Assembly (NCBI RefSeq): GCF_009709615.1
Contig: NZ_WJYA01000010.1
Coordinates: forward strand, 57,384-121,383
Reading direction: 5' to 3'
DNA: 64,000 nt
Source: Winogradskyella ouciana
Lineage (GTDB): Bacteria; Bacteroidota; Bacteroidia; Flavobacteriales; Flavobacteriaceae
The translations under genes and the position numbers were made by a program. The stretch's first letter is position 1. Each line of letters starts with the position of its first letter. This document shows, piece by piece, positions 31,737-39,343 of this stretch. Under the pieces are notes generated by a model. That model was not told the origin of the DNA and did no database searches. It saw nothing but the letters and a program-made list of their open reading frames with translations.

Positions 31737-32438
31737 TTGAAGAGAAAAATCATCACCACGTCTGATGGCTCCAAGACCATTCAGATAGAAGATTGGAATG
31801 AACAATACCATTCCATTCATGGTGCCATACAAGAAGCAAATCATGTATTCATTAAGCATGGTTTGCTTTTCTTTTTTGAATCGAATTGTCACACTGAGCG
31901 GAGTCGAAGTGTAAGTGGGTATGGTGCTCTTAACATTCTAGAAATCGGTTTCGGTACAGGCCTTAACGCTTTCCTGACGTTATTAGAAGCGGAAAAGTTA
32001 AAACAGCACATCAACTACGTAGGAGTAGAGGCATATCCTGTGAAGCAAAATGAAATTGACCAGTTGAATTATGTTGAGTTAGTTTCTGAAAATCATAAAA
32101 CGCAATTCGAGAAAATGCATCATGTTCCTTGGGAAGAACAACATGGCATCACACCAAATTTCAGATTAGAAAAACAGGAAAAATTCTTTAAGTCTATCGA
32201 TGCTCACAACGAATTTGATATCATATATTTTGATGCTTTCGGAGCTCGTGTACAACCAGAACTTTGGACAGAAGACATCTTCACCATCATGTATAAAGCG
32301 TTAAAAGAAGAAGGCGTTTTAGTTACATATTCAGCTAAAGGTAGTGTGAGACGTGCCATGCAAGGTGTTGGCTTCACCGTTGAACGCCTTCCTGGTCCAC
32401 CTGGAAAGAGAGAGATGTTGCGTGCAATCAAACTGTGA
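31737..32438 (+). CDS. mnmD: tRNA 5-methylaminomethyl-2-thiouridine methyltransferase (MnmD)
   Basis: 233 residues. SAM-binding motif ILEIGFGTGLNAFLTLLEAE (about 67-86) and the MnmC-N (DUF752) signature IIYFDAFGARVQPELWTED. It methylates nm5(s2)U34 in the wobble position of tRNAs. In E. coli it is the N-terminal half of MnmC; Bacteroidota use the stand-alone form. It starts with TTG directly after the DUF4920 stop. An in-frame repeat-derived segment (about residues 49-64, CHTERSRSVS) sits just before the SAM motif, where homologues are expected to have a short loop. The rest is full length. Confidence 0.88.
   Translation: MKRKIITTSDGSKTIQIEDWNEQYHSIHGAIQEANHVFIKHGLLFFFESNCHTERSRSVSGYGALNILEIGFGTGLNAFLTLLEAEKLKQHINYVGVEAYPVKQNEIDQLNYVELVSENHKTQFEKMHHVPWEEQHGITPNFRLEKQEKFFKSIDAHNEFDIIYFDAFGARVQPELWTEDIFTIMYKALKEEGVLVTYSAKGSVRRAMQGVGFTVERLPGPPGKREMLRAIKL
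31888..31915 (+). repeat. Palindromic repeat inserted in frame in mnmD
   Basis: GTCACACTGAGCGGAGTCG then AAGTGTAAG: ACACT (31891-31895) and AGTGT (31908-31912) are the arms. Translated, it gives CHTERSRSV. The same GAGCGnAGTCGAAGT core occurs in the non-coding spacer at 19202-19222. The insertion keeps the reading frame. Confidence 0.75.
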
Positions 32439-32540
32439 TCATAACTATCTGTAGAATACAGAATTTTTAATGTTAAATTCTTTGTTTACTGGAAACGTTA
32501 AATCCAAACTAAAGTCCTTCACAAGGCATTTTACCTTTAG

Positions 32541-32548
32541 TATCTTTG
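32541..32548 (+). promoter_or_regulatory. -7 box of the TIGR01777 gene
   Basis: TATCTTTG, exact match, 13 nt before the start at 32562. Confidence 0.55.
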
Positions 32549-32561
32549 TATAAAAAGAATA

Positions 32562-33467
32562 ATGACAGTTTTAATAACAGGAGCGACAGGATTAATAGGG
32601 CAAAAGATTGTAAAACTTTGTCATGCAGAGGGGATTAGTGTTCATTATTTAACTACTTCAAAATCTAAACTGACTACAGAAGACAATTACAAAGGCTTCT
32701 ATTGGAACCCAAATAAAAATGAAATCGACCATAAATGCTTTGAAGGAGTATCTTCAATAATAAACCTGGTCGGCGCAACAATATCAAAACGTTGGACAGA
32801 AGATTACAAAAAAATTATTCTTGAGAGCCGTACCAAAACTGCAGAACTCTTACAAGATACTATTAAGAAGCACAACTATAAAATAGATTATGTGGTGTCT
32901 GCAAGTGCTATTGGTATTTACCCATCTAGTTTTGTTAACTTTTATGATGAAGAGAATACTGAAATTTCTGAGACATTTTTAGGTGAAGTCGTAGCCGCTT
33001 GGGAGAGTGCTGTGGATAATTTTAAACCTCTTGGTTGTAAAGTGGCAAAGGTTAGAATTGGTTTGGTCTTGGCAGAAAATGATGGAGCACTTCCTAAAAT
33101 GGCAAAACCGATAAAATATGGTGTTGGTTCTCCTTTTGGTAGTGGTAAACAATGGCAAAGTTGGATACATGTAGAGGATTTAGCCAGACTTTTTATATAT
33201 GCTTTGCAATATCAATTAATAGGTCTTTACAATGGTGTGGCACCAAATCCTGTAACTAACAATGACCTAACAAAGGTGATAGCTAACGTTCTTAACCGAC
33301 CATTGATTTTACCTAATATTCCAAAGTTTGCAATGAATTTAGCTTTAGGCGAAATGCATATCTTACTATTTGAAAGCCAGCGCGTCAGCTCTCAAAAAAT
33401 TGAAAACAAAGGTTTTTATTTCAAATATGCCAATTTAAGGCCAGCTTTAGAGGATTTGTTAGAATAA
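32562..33467 (+). CDS. TIGR01777 family SDR epimerase (YfcH-like)
   Basis: 301 residues. N-terminal Rossmann motif LITGATGLIGQKIV (residues 4-17), INLVGATISKRWTEDYKK, the family segment VSASAIGIYP (Tyr near 126), and QSWIHVEDLARLF. These are typical of the NAD(P)-dependent epimerase/dehydratase branch called YfcH or, wrongly, SulA-like. Substrate unknown. Full length (about 300 aa). The stop is 1 bp from the convergent anti-sigma gene. Confidence 0.9.
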   Translation: MTVLITGATGLIGQKIVKLCHAEGISVHYLTTSKSKLTTEDNYKGFYWNPNKNEIDHKCFEGVSSIINLVGATISKRWTEDYKKIILESRTKTAELLQDTIKKHNYKIDYVVSASAIGIYPSSFVNFYDEENTEISETFLGEVVAAWESAVDNFKPLGCKVAKVRIGLVLAENDGALPKMAKPIKYGVGSPFGSGKQWQSWIHVEDLARLFIYALQYQLIGLYNGVAPNPVTNNDLTKVIANVLNRPLILPNIPKFAMNLALGEMHILLFESQRVSSQKIENKGFYFKYANLRPALEDLLE

Positions 33468-33468
33468 A

Positions 33469-34257
33469 TCACCTCAAATACACGTTAGTCACTAATCTTT
33501 CAACAGTCGGATGGTCATTACCACCAGCAGGTTCTATTGTTATATTTAATGATTCGGAATGATCTATGTAGTTCATGGCCATTAATTTTTTATCCTTAGA
33601 AATAACACCCATATTAATCATTTCTCCTTCAACGTCGGCCCACATTTGGTAGTCGTGATCAGCATCTAAATCTGGTAATCGCTCAGTATTTATCACAACA
33701 GATTTTGTACTGTGATTAACATAACTAATTACCTTAGTTTCCGGTGATATATCATTTCCGGTTAAAACATACTTTTCTGTTTCCGGATGTGCTATAGCCG
33801 CGTATAGTGAGTTCTTGTTTTTAAGTTCCTTATTAAGGCTTTCAATGGTGGTATTCAATTCGGTTTTTTCGTTTTCAACTGTTTGTAATTGCTGTTTCAC
33901 AGCATTTAGCTGATTATACATCCAAAAACTTCCAATCATAAATAACGCAGCAATGCTTGCGGCAATTCCCAAATAAAATTTTGAGTTACTATTAGGTTTC
34001 AATTCAACAATCTTAGTGTCATTTGAGGCTGAATTTATAGCATTTAGAAGATTAGATTTTACCAAGGCAGGTGGCGTAATAGTATTTTCGAAACCGAGGG
34101 TTTCAAAGTCTTCCTCGAGTTGATCAAAATATGCTTTTAATTCAGTATCTGAAGATAGGATACGCTCAATCTGTTCGCTTTCTTTAACATCGAGTTCTCC
34201 GAGCAAATATTGCTCTAGTAATCCATTTTCTAATATCGTTTTCTTATCCATCATCAC
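33469..34257 (-). CDS. RskA-like anti-sigma factor
   Basis: 262 residues. Cytoplasmic N-terminal zinc-less anti-sigma part (LLEQYLLGELDVKESEQIE), one transmembrane helix (about residues 94-114), a coiled segment (LNAVKQQLQTVENEKTELNT), then the periplasmic RskA domain (INTERLPDLDADHDYQMWAD). RskA proteins bind a SigK-type ECF sigma and release it on a redox or envelope signal. The start overlaps the end of the sigma gene by 4 bp, the normal co-expressed arrangement. The reading of the N-terminus as MMMDKK leaves two possible ATGs; the difference is only two residues. Confidence 0.9.
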   Translation of the reverse strand: MMMDKKTILENGLLEQYLLGELDVKESEQIERILSSDTELKAYFDQLEEDFETLGFENTITPPALVKSNLLNAINSASNDTKIVELKPNSNSKFYLGIAASIAALFMIGSFWMYNQLNAVKQQLQTVENEKTELNTTIESLNKELKNKNSLYAAIAHPETEKYVLTGNDISPETKVISYVNHSTKSVVINTERLPDLDADHDYQMWADVEGEMINMGVISKDKKLMAMNYIDHSESLNITIEPAGGNDHPTVERLVTNVYLR

Positions 34258-34808
34258 AACACATTTAGTATTAGTAAAAGAACAATTATTGCCTTGGAAT
34301 AAGTAATTCTCAGCTCTTTTAAGGCTTGCCTAACATAAGATTTAAAAGTACCCAAAGGCACATTCATTTCTTTATGAGCCTCTCTATGAGTCAGTCCTTT
34401 AAAGTAGACTAATTCTATTGCCTCCTTATGATGAGCTTCGAGACTGGTAATCGCACCCTTGAGTTCTAAATACTCACTATCTATACTAATAGCTTCTTCT
34501 TTATTTTTATATACACTAAAATCATCTGTTTGGATGAGCGGATCATTCTTTCTTAGAACATTTAACGTTTTGTTTTTGGCAATACGATATACCCAAGTGT
34601 AAAAACGACCCTTGGTAGCGTCATAGTTTTCGGCCTTGTCCCAAACTGTCATAAAAGTGTCTTGTAATAAGTTTTGAGCTTTACCCTCATCTCGTATCAT
34701 TTTTAGAATAATACTGTAAATAGCACCAGAATATTTGTCGTAGAGTAATGATAACGCACTTTCATCCTTATTTTTTAATTGTTGAATAAGTCTAGTGTCG
34801 TTTTGCAT
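34254..34808 (-). CDS. ECF sigma factor (SigK-like)
   Basis: 184 residues. Region 2 (LYDKYSGAIYSIILKMI, then NLLQDTFMTVWDKAENYD and YTWVYRIAKNKTLNVLR) and region 4 (HREAHKEMNVPLGTFKSYVRQALKEL). It ends in an unusual hydrophobic tail, AIIVLLLILNVL, after the region 4 helix. It is co-transcribed with the RskA-like anti-sigma and divergent from a fasciclin-domain gene. In mycobacteria SigK/RskA controls MPT70/MPT83, also fasciclin proteins. The target promoter is not identifiable here. Confidence 0.93.
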   Translation of the reverse strand: MQNDTRLIQQLKNKDESALSLLYDKYSGAIYSIILKMIRDEGKAQNLLQDTFMTVWDKAENYDATKGRFYTWVYRIAKNKTLNVLRKNDPLIQTDDFSVYKNKEEAISIDSEYLELKGAITSLEAHHKEAIELVYFKGLTHREAHKEMNVPLGTFKSYVRQALKELRITYSKAIIVLLLILNVL

Positions 34809-34882
34809 TTAATGTTAAAGATTTCACAAAAGTGAGGTCTTGCTCATCTATGACCAAGAAGCCTGTGTAAATATAAATGAAA

Positions 34883-34906
34883 GCACTTCAAAAATAAAAT
34901 AAGTGC
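34883..34906. promoter_or_regulatory. Inverted repeat before the fasciclin gene
   Basis: GCACTT (34883-34888) and AAGTGC (34901-34906) with a 12-bp A-rich spacer, between the divergent sigma and fasciclin genes, 31 bp before the latter. No TAnnTTTG box is seen for the fasciclin gene, which would fit use of an alternative sigma factor. Confidence 0.4.
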
Positions 34907-34937
34907 ATTAAATAGTTTAACCAAAAAATTAAAAAAC

Positions 34938-35450
34938 ATGAAAAAATTAGTATTTGTATTGACAACAGTAGTAGCATTAGCATTCTCACAAACGGCTACA
35001 GCCCAAAAAACAATTGTAGATGCAGCAGTAGGTAATGAAAATTTCTCAACCTTAGTAACAGCATTAAAAGCGGCAGATTTAGTAGAAGCATTACAAGGCG
35101 ATGGTCCTTTTACAGTATTCGCACCAACAAATGATGCTTTCGCTAAAATAGACGAAGCAACATTAAAAAGTTTACTTAAGTCAGAGAACAAGGAAATGTT
35201 ATCTAAGATTTTAACGTACCATGTTGTATCAGGAAAATTAATGGCTAGTGATGTTGTTGCTGCATTAAAAAAAGGAAACGGGAAAGTTGAAATAGAAACT
35301 TTGGCTGGGCAAAAATTAACCGTAATGCAAAAAGACGGTAAGATCTGGTTAAAAGATCAAAACGGAAATTACAGTGAAATCACAGCGACAGATGTAGAGG
35401 CAAGTAATGGCGTGATTCACGTAATTGACACTGTAGTAATGCCAGAATAA
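34938..35450 (+). CDS. Secreted fasciclin (FAS1) domain protein
   Basis: 170 residues: signal peptide (residues 1-22, ending TATA-QKT), then one FAS1 domain with the H1/H2 motifs GPFTVFAPTNDAFAKID and ILTYHVVSGKLMASDV, and the closing GVIHVIDTVVMP. FAS1 domains mediate cell-surface adhesion. Divergent from an ECF sigma/RskA pair. Ends before a spacer and a strong terminator at 35568. Confidence 0.95.
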   Translation: MKKLVFVLTTVVALAFSQTATAQKTIVDAAVGNENFSTLVTALKAADLVEALQGDGPFTVFAPTNDAFAKIDEATLKSLLKSENKEMLSKILTYHVVSGKLMASDVVAALKKGNGKVEIETLAGQKLTVMQKDGKIWLKDQNGNYSEITATDVEASNGVIHVIDTVVMPE

Positions 35451-35567
35451 TGGTTTAGTGTTAATGTTAGTTAGGCATTATTACTTAAAAGGTTATTAAT
35501 CACTATTTGGTTGGTTATAATTGATTAATAGCGACGCAATTTTAGAGATAAAATTGCTATGAAAAGG

Positions 35568-35602
35568 AAAAGCACTTACAGTTTTGTAAGTGCTTTTTTT
35601 TA
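35568..35602 (+). terminator. Intrinsic terminator after fasciclin gene
   Basis: AAAGCACTTAC and GTAAGTGCTTT (35586-35596) with a short loop and eight T after. About 120 bp past the fasciclin stop and just before the yceI stop, so it likely serves both convergent genes. Confidence 0.8.
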
Positions 35603-35621
35603 TTCTAATTTTTTCTTTTAC

Positions 35622-36275
35622 TTAAGCCTTCTTAGCTACTAAGTTAACTTTTAACTCAATATCATCGTTGATGAAGCTATCGCCTAGATCATCAAAAAAA
35701 GATTTTGATCCATATTTTACATTCCACTTAGAACGATCAATTGTAAAAGTTTCACTTGTTAACTTCATCATGTCACCATCCATAGAAGTGGTAACTGGGA
35801 TGCTAATATTGTTCGTAGTTTCTTTCATAGTTAAATTACCAGAAAGCATTGTTTTACCGTCCACAGTTTCTAAACCTGTAACTTCAAATTTTGCTTTCGG
35901 ATAGGCTTCTACGTCAAAGAAATCGGCACTCTTAAGATGACCTGTCAATTTTGCATTACCTTCTTTCTCTACTGGGATATCTGTAACTGTAATGCTATTC
36001 ATGTCAATAGCAAAACTACCGCTTTCAATATTACCATCATTTACGCTTACAGAACCTTCAGCAATTGAGATTGTTCCTGTATGTGTGCCAGTTGGCTTAA
36101 ACCCTTTCCATTCTATGGTCGATTCATCAGCAATAGCTTTATAAGTTACAGCAGATGCTTCGGCTACAGCTGCGTCTTCTGCTTCTGTAGTTTCTGCTTC
36201 TTTCGCTTTGTCTTTACAGCTTGAAAATGCTACTAATGCTATTACGGTAAAAATTTTTAAAAAGTTTGTTTTCAT
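35622..36275 (-). CDS. YceI-family lipoprotein
   Basis: 217 residues. Signal peptide with lipobox FSSC (Cys20), an Ala/Glu-rich linker (about 21-42), then the YceI lipocalin-like barrel (ESTIEWKGFKPTGTHTG, GSFAIDMNSITVTD, and ETFTIDRSKWNVKYG). YceI proteins bind polyisoprenoids or similar lipids in the periplasm. It is convergent with the fasciclin gene; genes of this type often respond to envelope or acid stress, so the neighbourhood may be a shared regulon with the ECF sigma (inference). Confidence 0.93.
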   Translation of the reverse strand: MKTNFLKIFTVIALVAFSSCKDKAKEAETTEAEDAAVAEASAVTYKAIADESTIEWKGFKPTGTHTGTISIAEGSVSVNDGNIESGSFAIDMNSITVTDIPVEKEGNAKLTGHLKSADFFDVEAYPKAKFEVTGLETVDGKTMLSGNLTMKETTNNISIPVTTSMDGDMMKLTSETFTIDRSKWNVKYGSKSFFDDLGDSFINDDIELKVNLVAKKA

Positions 36276-36385
36276 GTTAGTGTTTTTTTTGTTTTTGTTT
36301 TAAGATTGTAAAATTACAAAATAGATAGGCTATGTACTTATAAAAAAATGTTAATGACATTTTGACATTATCATAATAATGGCAG

Positions 36386-36393
36386 TACTTTTG
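36386..36393 (+). promoter_or_regulatory. -7 box of grpE-dnaJ
   Basis: TACTTTTG, exact match, 48 nt before the grpE start. No CIRCE element (TTAGCACTC-N9-GAGTGCTAA) is seen. Confidence 0.6.
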
Positions 36394-36441
36394 CAGACCT
36401 AAATCGAAGATTTAATTCAGATTAAAAAATTTAAACTCAAA

Positions 36442-36993
36442 ATGAGTAAAAAAGATAAAAATAAAAAGGCTGACGAGCCTCAAGTAGAGGATGCAGCAAC
36501 AGCAACCGCTGAAGCCATAAAAGAGGAAAAAGAAAAAGTATCTGTAGAGGAACAACTTCAAGATCAATTAGCAACTGAGAAAGACAAGTTTATGCGTCTC
36601 TTTGCTGAGTTCGAAAATTATAAAAAACGCACAAACAAGGAACGAATTGAGCTATTTAAAACAGCGAGTGAAAGCGTAATGCTGTCTATGCTTCCTATAT
36701 TAGATGATTTTGAACGTGCTTTATTGCATATTGAGGAAGATAAGGAAGCTGAGGAATTGCGCAAGGGCGTGTTGTTAATCTACAATAAGCTTTTAACAAC
36801 ATTAGAGCAAAAAGGCTTATCTAAAATCGAAGTGAATAAAGGCGACGTCTTTAATGCCGATGACCACGAGGCAGTAACACAAATACCTGCACCAAGTGAT
36901 GATTTAAAAGGTAAAATCATTGATGTAGTAGAACGAGGATATAAACTGGGAGATAAGGTTATTCGTTTTCCAAAAGTGGTTATTGGACAATAA
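36442..36993 (+). CDS. grpE: Nucleotide exchange factor GrpE
   Basis: 183 residues. A charged, disordered N-terminus, a long dimerisation helix (QLATEKDKFMRLFAEFENYK), then FNADDHEAVTQIPAP near the C-terminal beta domain and ERGYKLGDKVIRFPKVVIG at the end. It releases ADP from DnaK. dnaJ follows 33 bp downstream, making a chaperone operon without dnaK. Confidence 0.96.
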   Translation: MSKKDKNKKADEPQVEDAATATAEAIKEEKEKVSVEEQLQDQLATEKDKFMRLFAEFENYKKRTNKERIELFKTASESVMLSMLPILDDFERALLHIEEDKEAEELRKGVLLIYNKLLTTLEQKGLSKIEVNKGDVFNADDHEAVTQIPAPSDDLKGKIIDVVERGYKLGDKVIRFPKVVIGQ

Positions 36994-37004
36994 TAAAAAA
37001 AATT

Positions 37005-37018
37005 CCCGATGTCTCGGG
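37005..37018 (+). repeat. Small hairpin between grpE and dnaJ
   Basis: CCCGA-TGTC-TCGGG, eight bases before the dnaJ start. It could tune dnaJ translation. It resembles the CCCGAA/TTCGGG hairpin at 19274-19294. Confidence 0.5.
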
Positions 37019-37026
37019 CAATACAC

Positions 37027-38142
37027 ATGAAAGAAGATTATTACGACGTTTTAGGAATAAGTAAAAATGCATCTGACGCTGAAATTAAAAAAGCCTATCG
37101 TAAGATGGCTTTAAAGTATCATCCAGATAAAAATCCAGGGGATACTGAAGCGGAAGATAAATTTAAAAAAGCAGCTGAAGCCTATGAGGTTTTGAGCAAT
37201 GCTGATAAAAGAGCACGTTACGACCAATTCGGTCACCAAGCATTTGATAATAATGGTGGCTTTGGTGGAGGTGGTATGAATATGGATGACATCTTCAGCC
37301 AATTTGGTGATATTTTTGGTGGTGCTTTTGGTGGAGGCGGATTTAGTGGCTTCGGTGGAGGCGGAAGGCAGCGTGTTGTTAAAGGAAGCAACCTAAGAAT
37401 TAGAGTAAAGTTGTCTTTAGAAGAAGTGGCTAATGGCATTGAGAAAAAAATAAAAGTAAAGCGTAAAGTACAAGCAGAAGGAACCACATATAAAACTTGT
37501 GGAACTTGTAATGGTTCTGGCCAAGTAACACGTGTAACGAATACTATTTTGGGTAGAATGCAAACCGCTTCAACATGTCAAACATGTGGTGGTGCAGGGC
37601 AAACTATTGATAAAAAACCATCTGATGCTGATGCCCAAGGATTAAAAGTTGCAGAAGAAACTGTTTCGGTAAAAATACCTGCAGGTGTTGTGGATGGTAT
37701 GCAATTAAAAGTAACAGGAAAGGGAAATGATGCGCCAGGAAATGGAATTGCTGGTGATATGTTGGTGGTAATACAAGAAGAGGAACATCCTACCTTAAAG
37801 CGTGAAGGAGACAATTTGCATTATGATATGTATGTAAGTTTGCCAGATGCAGTATTAGGAACTTCAAAAGAAATAGATACCGTAACAGGTAAAGTAAGAA
37901 TTAAGATAGAAGCAGGAGTGCAGTCTGGAAAAATTCTAAGATTGAGAGGAAAAGGGATTCCAAGTATAAATGGTTACGGTAAAGGAGATTTGTTGGTACA
38001 TGTAAATGTTTGGACACCAAAGACTTTGAGCAAAACCCAAAAGGAATTTTTTGAAAGCATGCGAGAAGATGAACATTTTGAACCTAAGCCAGAGAGCTCT
38101 GATAAATCTTTTTTTGAGAAGGTTAAAGATATGTTTTCATAA
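37027..38142 (+). CDS. dnaJ: Chaperone DnaJ with two-motif zinc finger
   Basis: 371 residues. J domain with HPD in KYHPDKNPGD (residues about 30-39), Gly/Phe-rich region (about 77-117), cysteine-rich region, then the C-terminal client-binding domains. The zinc region contains only two CxxCxGxG motifs (CGTCNGSG and CQTCGGAG) instead of four, so it can hold at most one zinc centre. This is typical of flavobacterial DnaJ as I recall it. The frame starts at 37009 in principle, but MKEDYYDVLG at 37027 is the proper J-domain start and lies after the hairpin. Confidence 0.95.
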   Translation: MKEDYYDVLGISKNASDAEIKKAYRKMALKYHPDKNPGDTEAEDKFKKAAEAYEVLSNADKRARYDQFGHQAFDNNGGFGGGGMNMDDIFSQFGDIFGGAFGGGGFSGFGGGGRQRVVKGSNLRIRVKLSLEEVANGIEKKIKVKRKVQAEGTTYKTCGTCNGSGQVTRVTNTILGRMQTASTCQTCGGAGQTIDKKPSDADAQGLKVAEETVSVKIPAGVVDGMQLKVTGKGNDAPGNGIAGDMLVVIQEEEHPTLKREGDNLHYDMYVSLPDAVLGTSKEIDTVTGKVRIKIEAGVQSGKILRLRGKGIPSINGYGKGDLLVHVNVWTPKTLSKTQKEFFESMREDEHFEPKPESSDKSFFEKVKDMFS

Positions 38143-38413
38143 AAAAGTGTATAATTCATAAAAAATACTATCTTTGATATATCGCTAATGCTAATTAGCG
38201 GTAATTTTTCTTTTTCATAGCAATTTTTTCCCATCCTTATCTAACCATAAGGGTGGGTTTTGTTTTTTATAGTATTTCTTCCTTGTTTTATTTTTCTTTA
38301 GAGTTAAGGAAATATTTATTTGTAATATAAATAGTCTTACTTAATTACTGTAAAAATTCATACATTTAATATCTTTACGAGCCTTAAACCCTATCTAAAA
38401 AATTAAGTTCTAT
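38143..38413. terminator. 271-bp spacer after dnaJ with two terminators
   Basis: CGCTAAT (38183-38189)/ATTAGCG (38194-38200) followed by TAATTTTTC is a first stop. CCCATCCTTAT (38230-38240) pairs with ATAAGGGTGGG (38247-38257, one G-U) and is followed by TTTTGTTTTTT, a stronger terminator. A near-exact -7 box, TATCTTTA (38370-38377), then serves the ABC operon. No gene is present. Confidence 0.7.
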
Positions 38414-39340
38414 ATGAATGATTTATTAGTTGCTGATTCCGTGTCAAAAAACTTTGGGAATTTTAAAGCACTAAATCAGGTATCCATTGCTGTGCCAAAG
38501 GGAAGCATCTTTGGATTACTTGGCCCAAACGGAGCAGGTAAAACCACTCTTATACGTATCATTAATCAAATCACCATGCCAGATGAAGGCTCTGTTCTAT
38601 TAGACGGACAACCTTTAAAACCAGAACACATTAAGGATATTGGCTATTTGCCAGAAGAACGCGGGCTGTACAAATCCATGAAGGTTGGTGAGCAAGCGTT
38701 GTATTTGGCTCAACTAAAAGGCATGTCAAAAGCTGAAGCTAAAAGTAGATTGAAATATTGGTTTGAAAAATTGGAAATTGGAGATTGGTGGAATAAAAAG
38801 ATTCAAGAATTAAGTAAAGGTCAAGCCCAAAAAATACAGTTTATTGTTACTGTTTTGCATAAACCAAAACTGTTGATTTTTGATGAACCATTTTCAGGTT
38901 TCGACCCTATAAATGCCAACCTGATTAAAGATGAAATCTTACAATTGCGTGATGAAGGTGCAACGGTGATTTTCTCTACACATCGTATGGAATCCGTTGA
39001 AGAACTGTGTGACCACATTGCGCTGCTTCATAAATCAAATAAAATATTGGATGGTAAGTTAAATGACATCAAAGGTCAATATAAAACCAACACTTTTGAA
39101 GTCGGTTTACAATCCAACAACAGCACTGCTGTTTTAAACGAAATTAAAGATAGGTTTGAGGTGCTACCAGCAACTTTTAAAAATCTGCATGACGATATTA
39201 AGTTGAATATAAAAATAAATGAGTCGGCATCGTCCAACGATTTGTTGTCATTTTTAACCTCAAAGGCAGAAGTGCATCATTTTGTTGAGGTAATTCCATC
39301 TGCCAATGACATTTTTATTCAAACTGTAAAAAACAACTAA
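38414..39340 (+). CDS. ABC exporter ATP-binding protein (NatA-like)
   Basis: 308 residues. Walker A GPNGAGKTT (37-45), signature LSKGQAQK (near 135), Walker B LLIFDEPFSGFDP, and an H-loop in FSTHRME. The C-terminal DUF4162-like extension is typical of NatA/YhaQ ATPases. The next gene, 3 bp downstream, is its permease. First gene of a nine-gene tight run. Confidence 0.94.
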   Translation: MNDLLVADSVSKNFGNFKALNQVSIAVPKGSIFGLLGPNGAGKTTLIRIINQITMPDEGSVLLDGQPLKPEHIKDIGYLPEERGLYKSMKVGEQALYLAQLKGMSKAEAKSRLKYWFEKLEIGDWWNKKIQELSKGQAQKIQFIVTVLHKPKLLIFDEPFSGFDPINANLIKDEILQLRDEGATVIFSTHRMESVEELCDHIALLHKSNKILDGKLNDIKGQYKTNTFEVGLQSNNSTAVLNEIKDRFEVLPATFKNLHDDIKLNIKINESASSNDLLSFLTSKAEVHHFVEVIPSANDIFIQTVKNN

Positions 39341-39343
39341 ATA

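Noticed and set aside
36276..36441. CIRCE or similar heat-shock operator before grpE
   Set aside because: No TTAGCACTC/GAGTGCTAA pair is present; only a standard -7 box was found.
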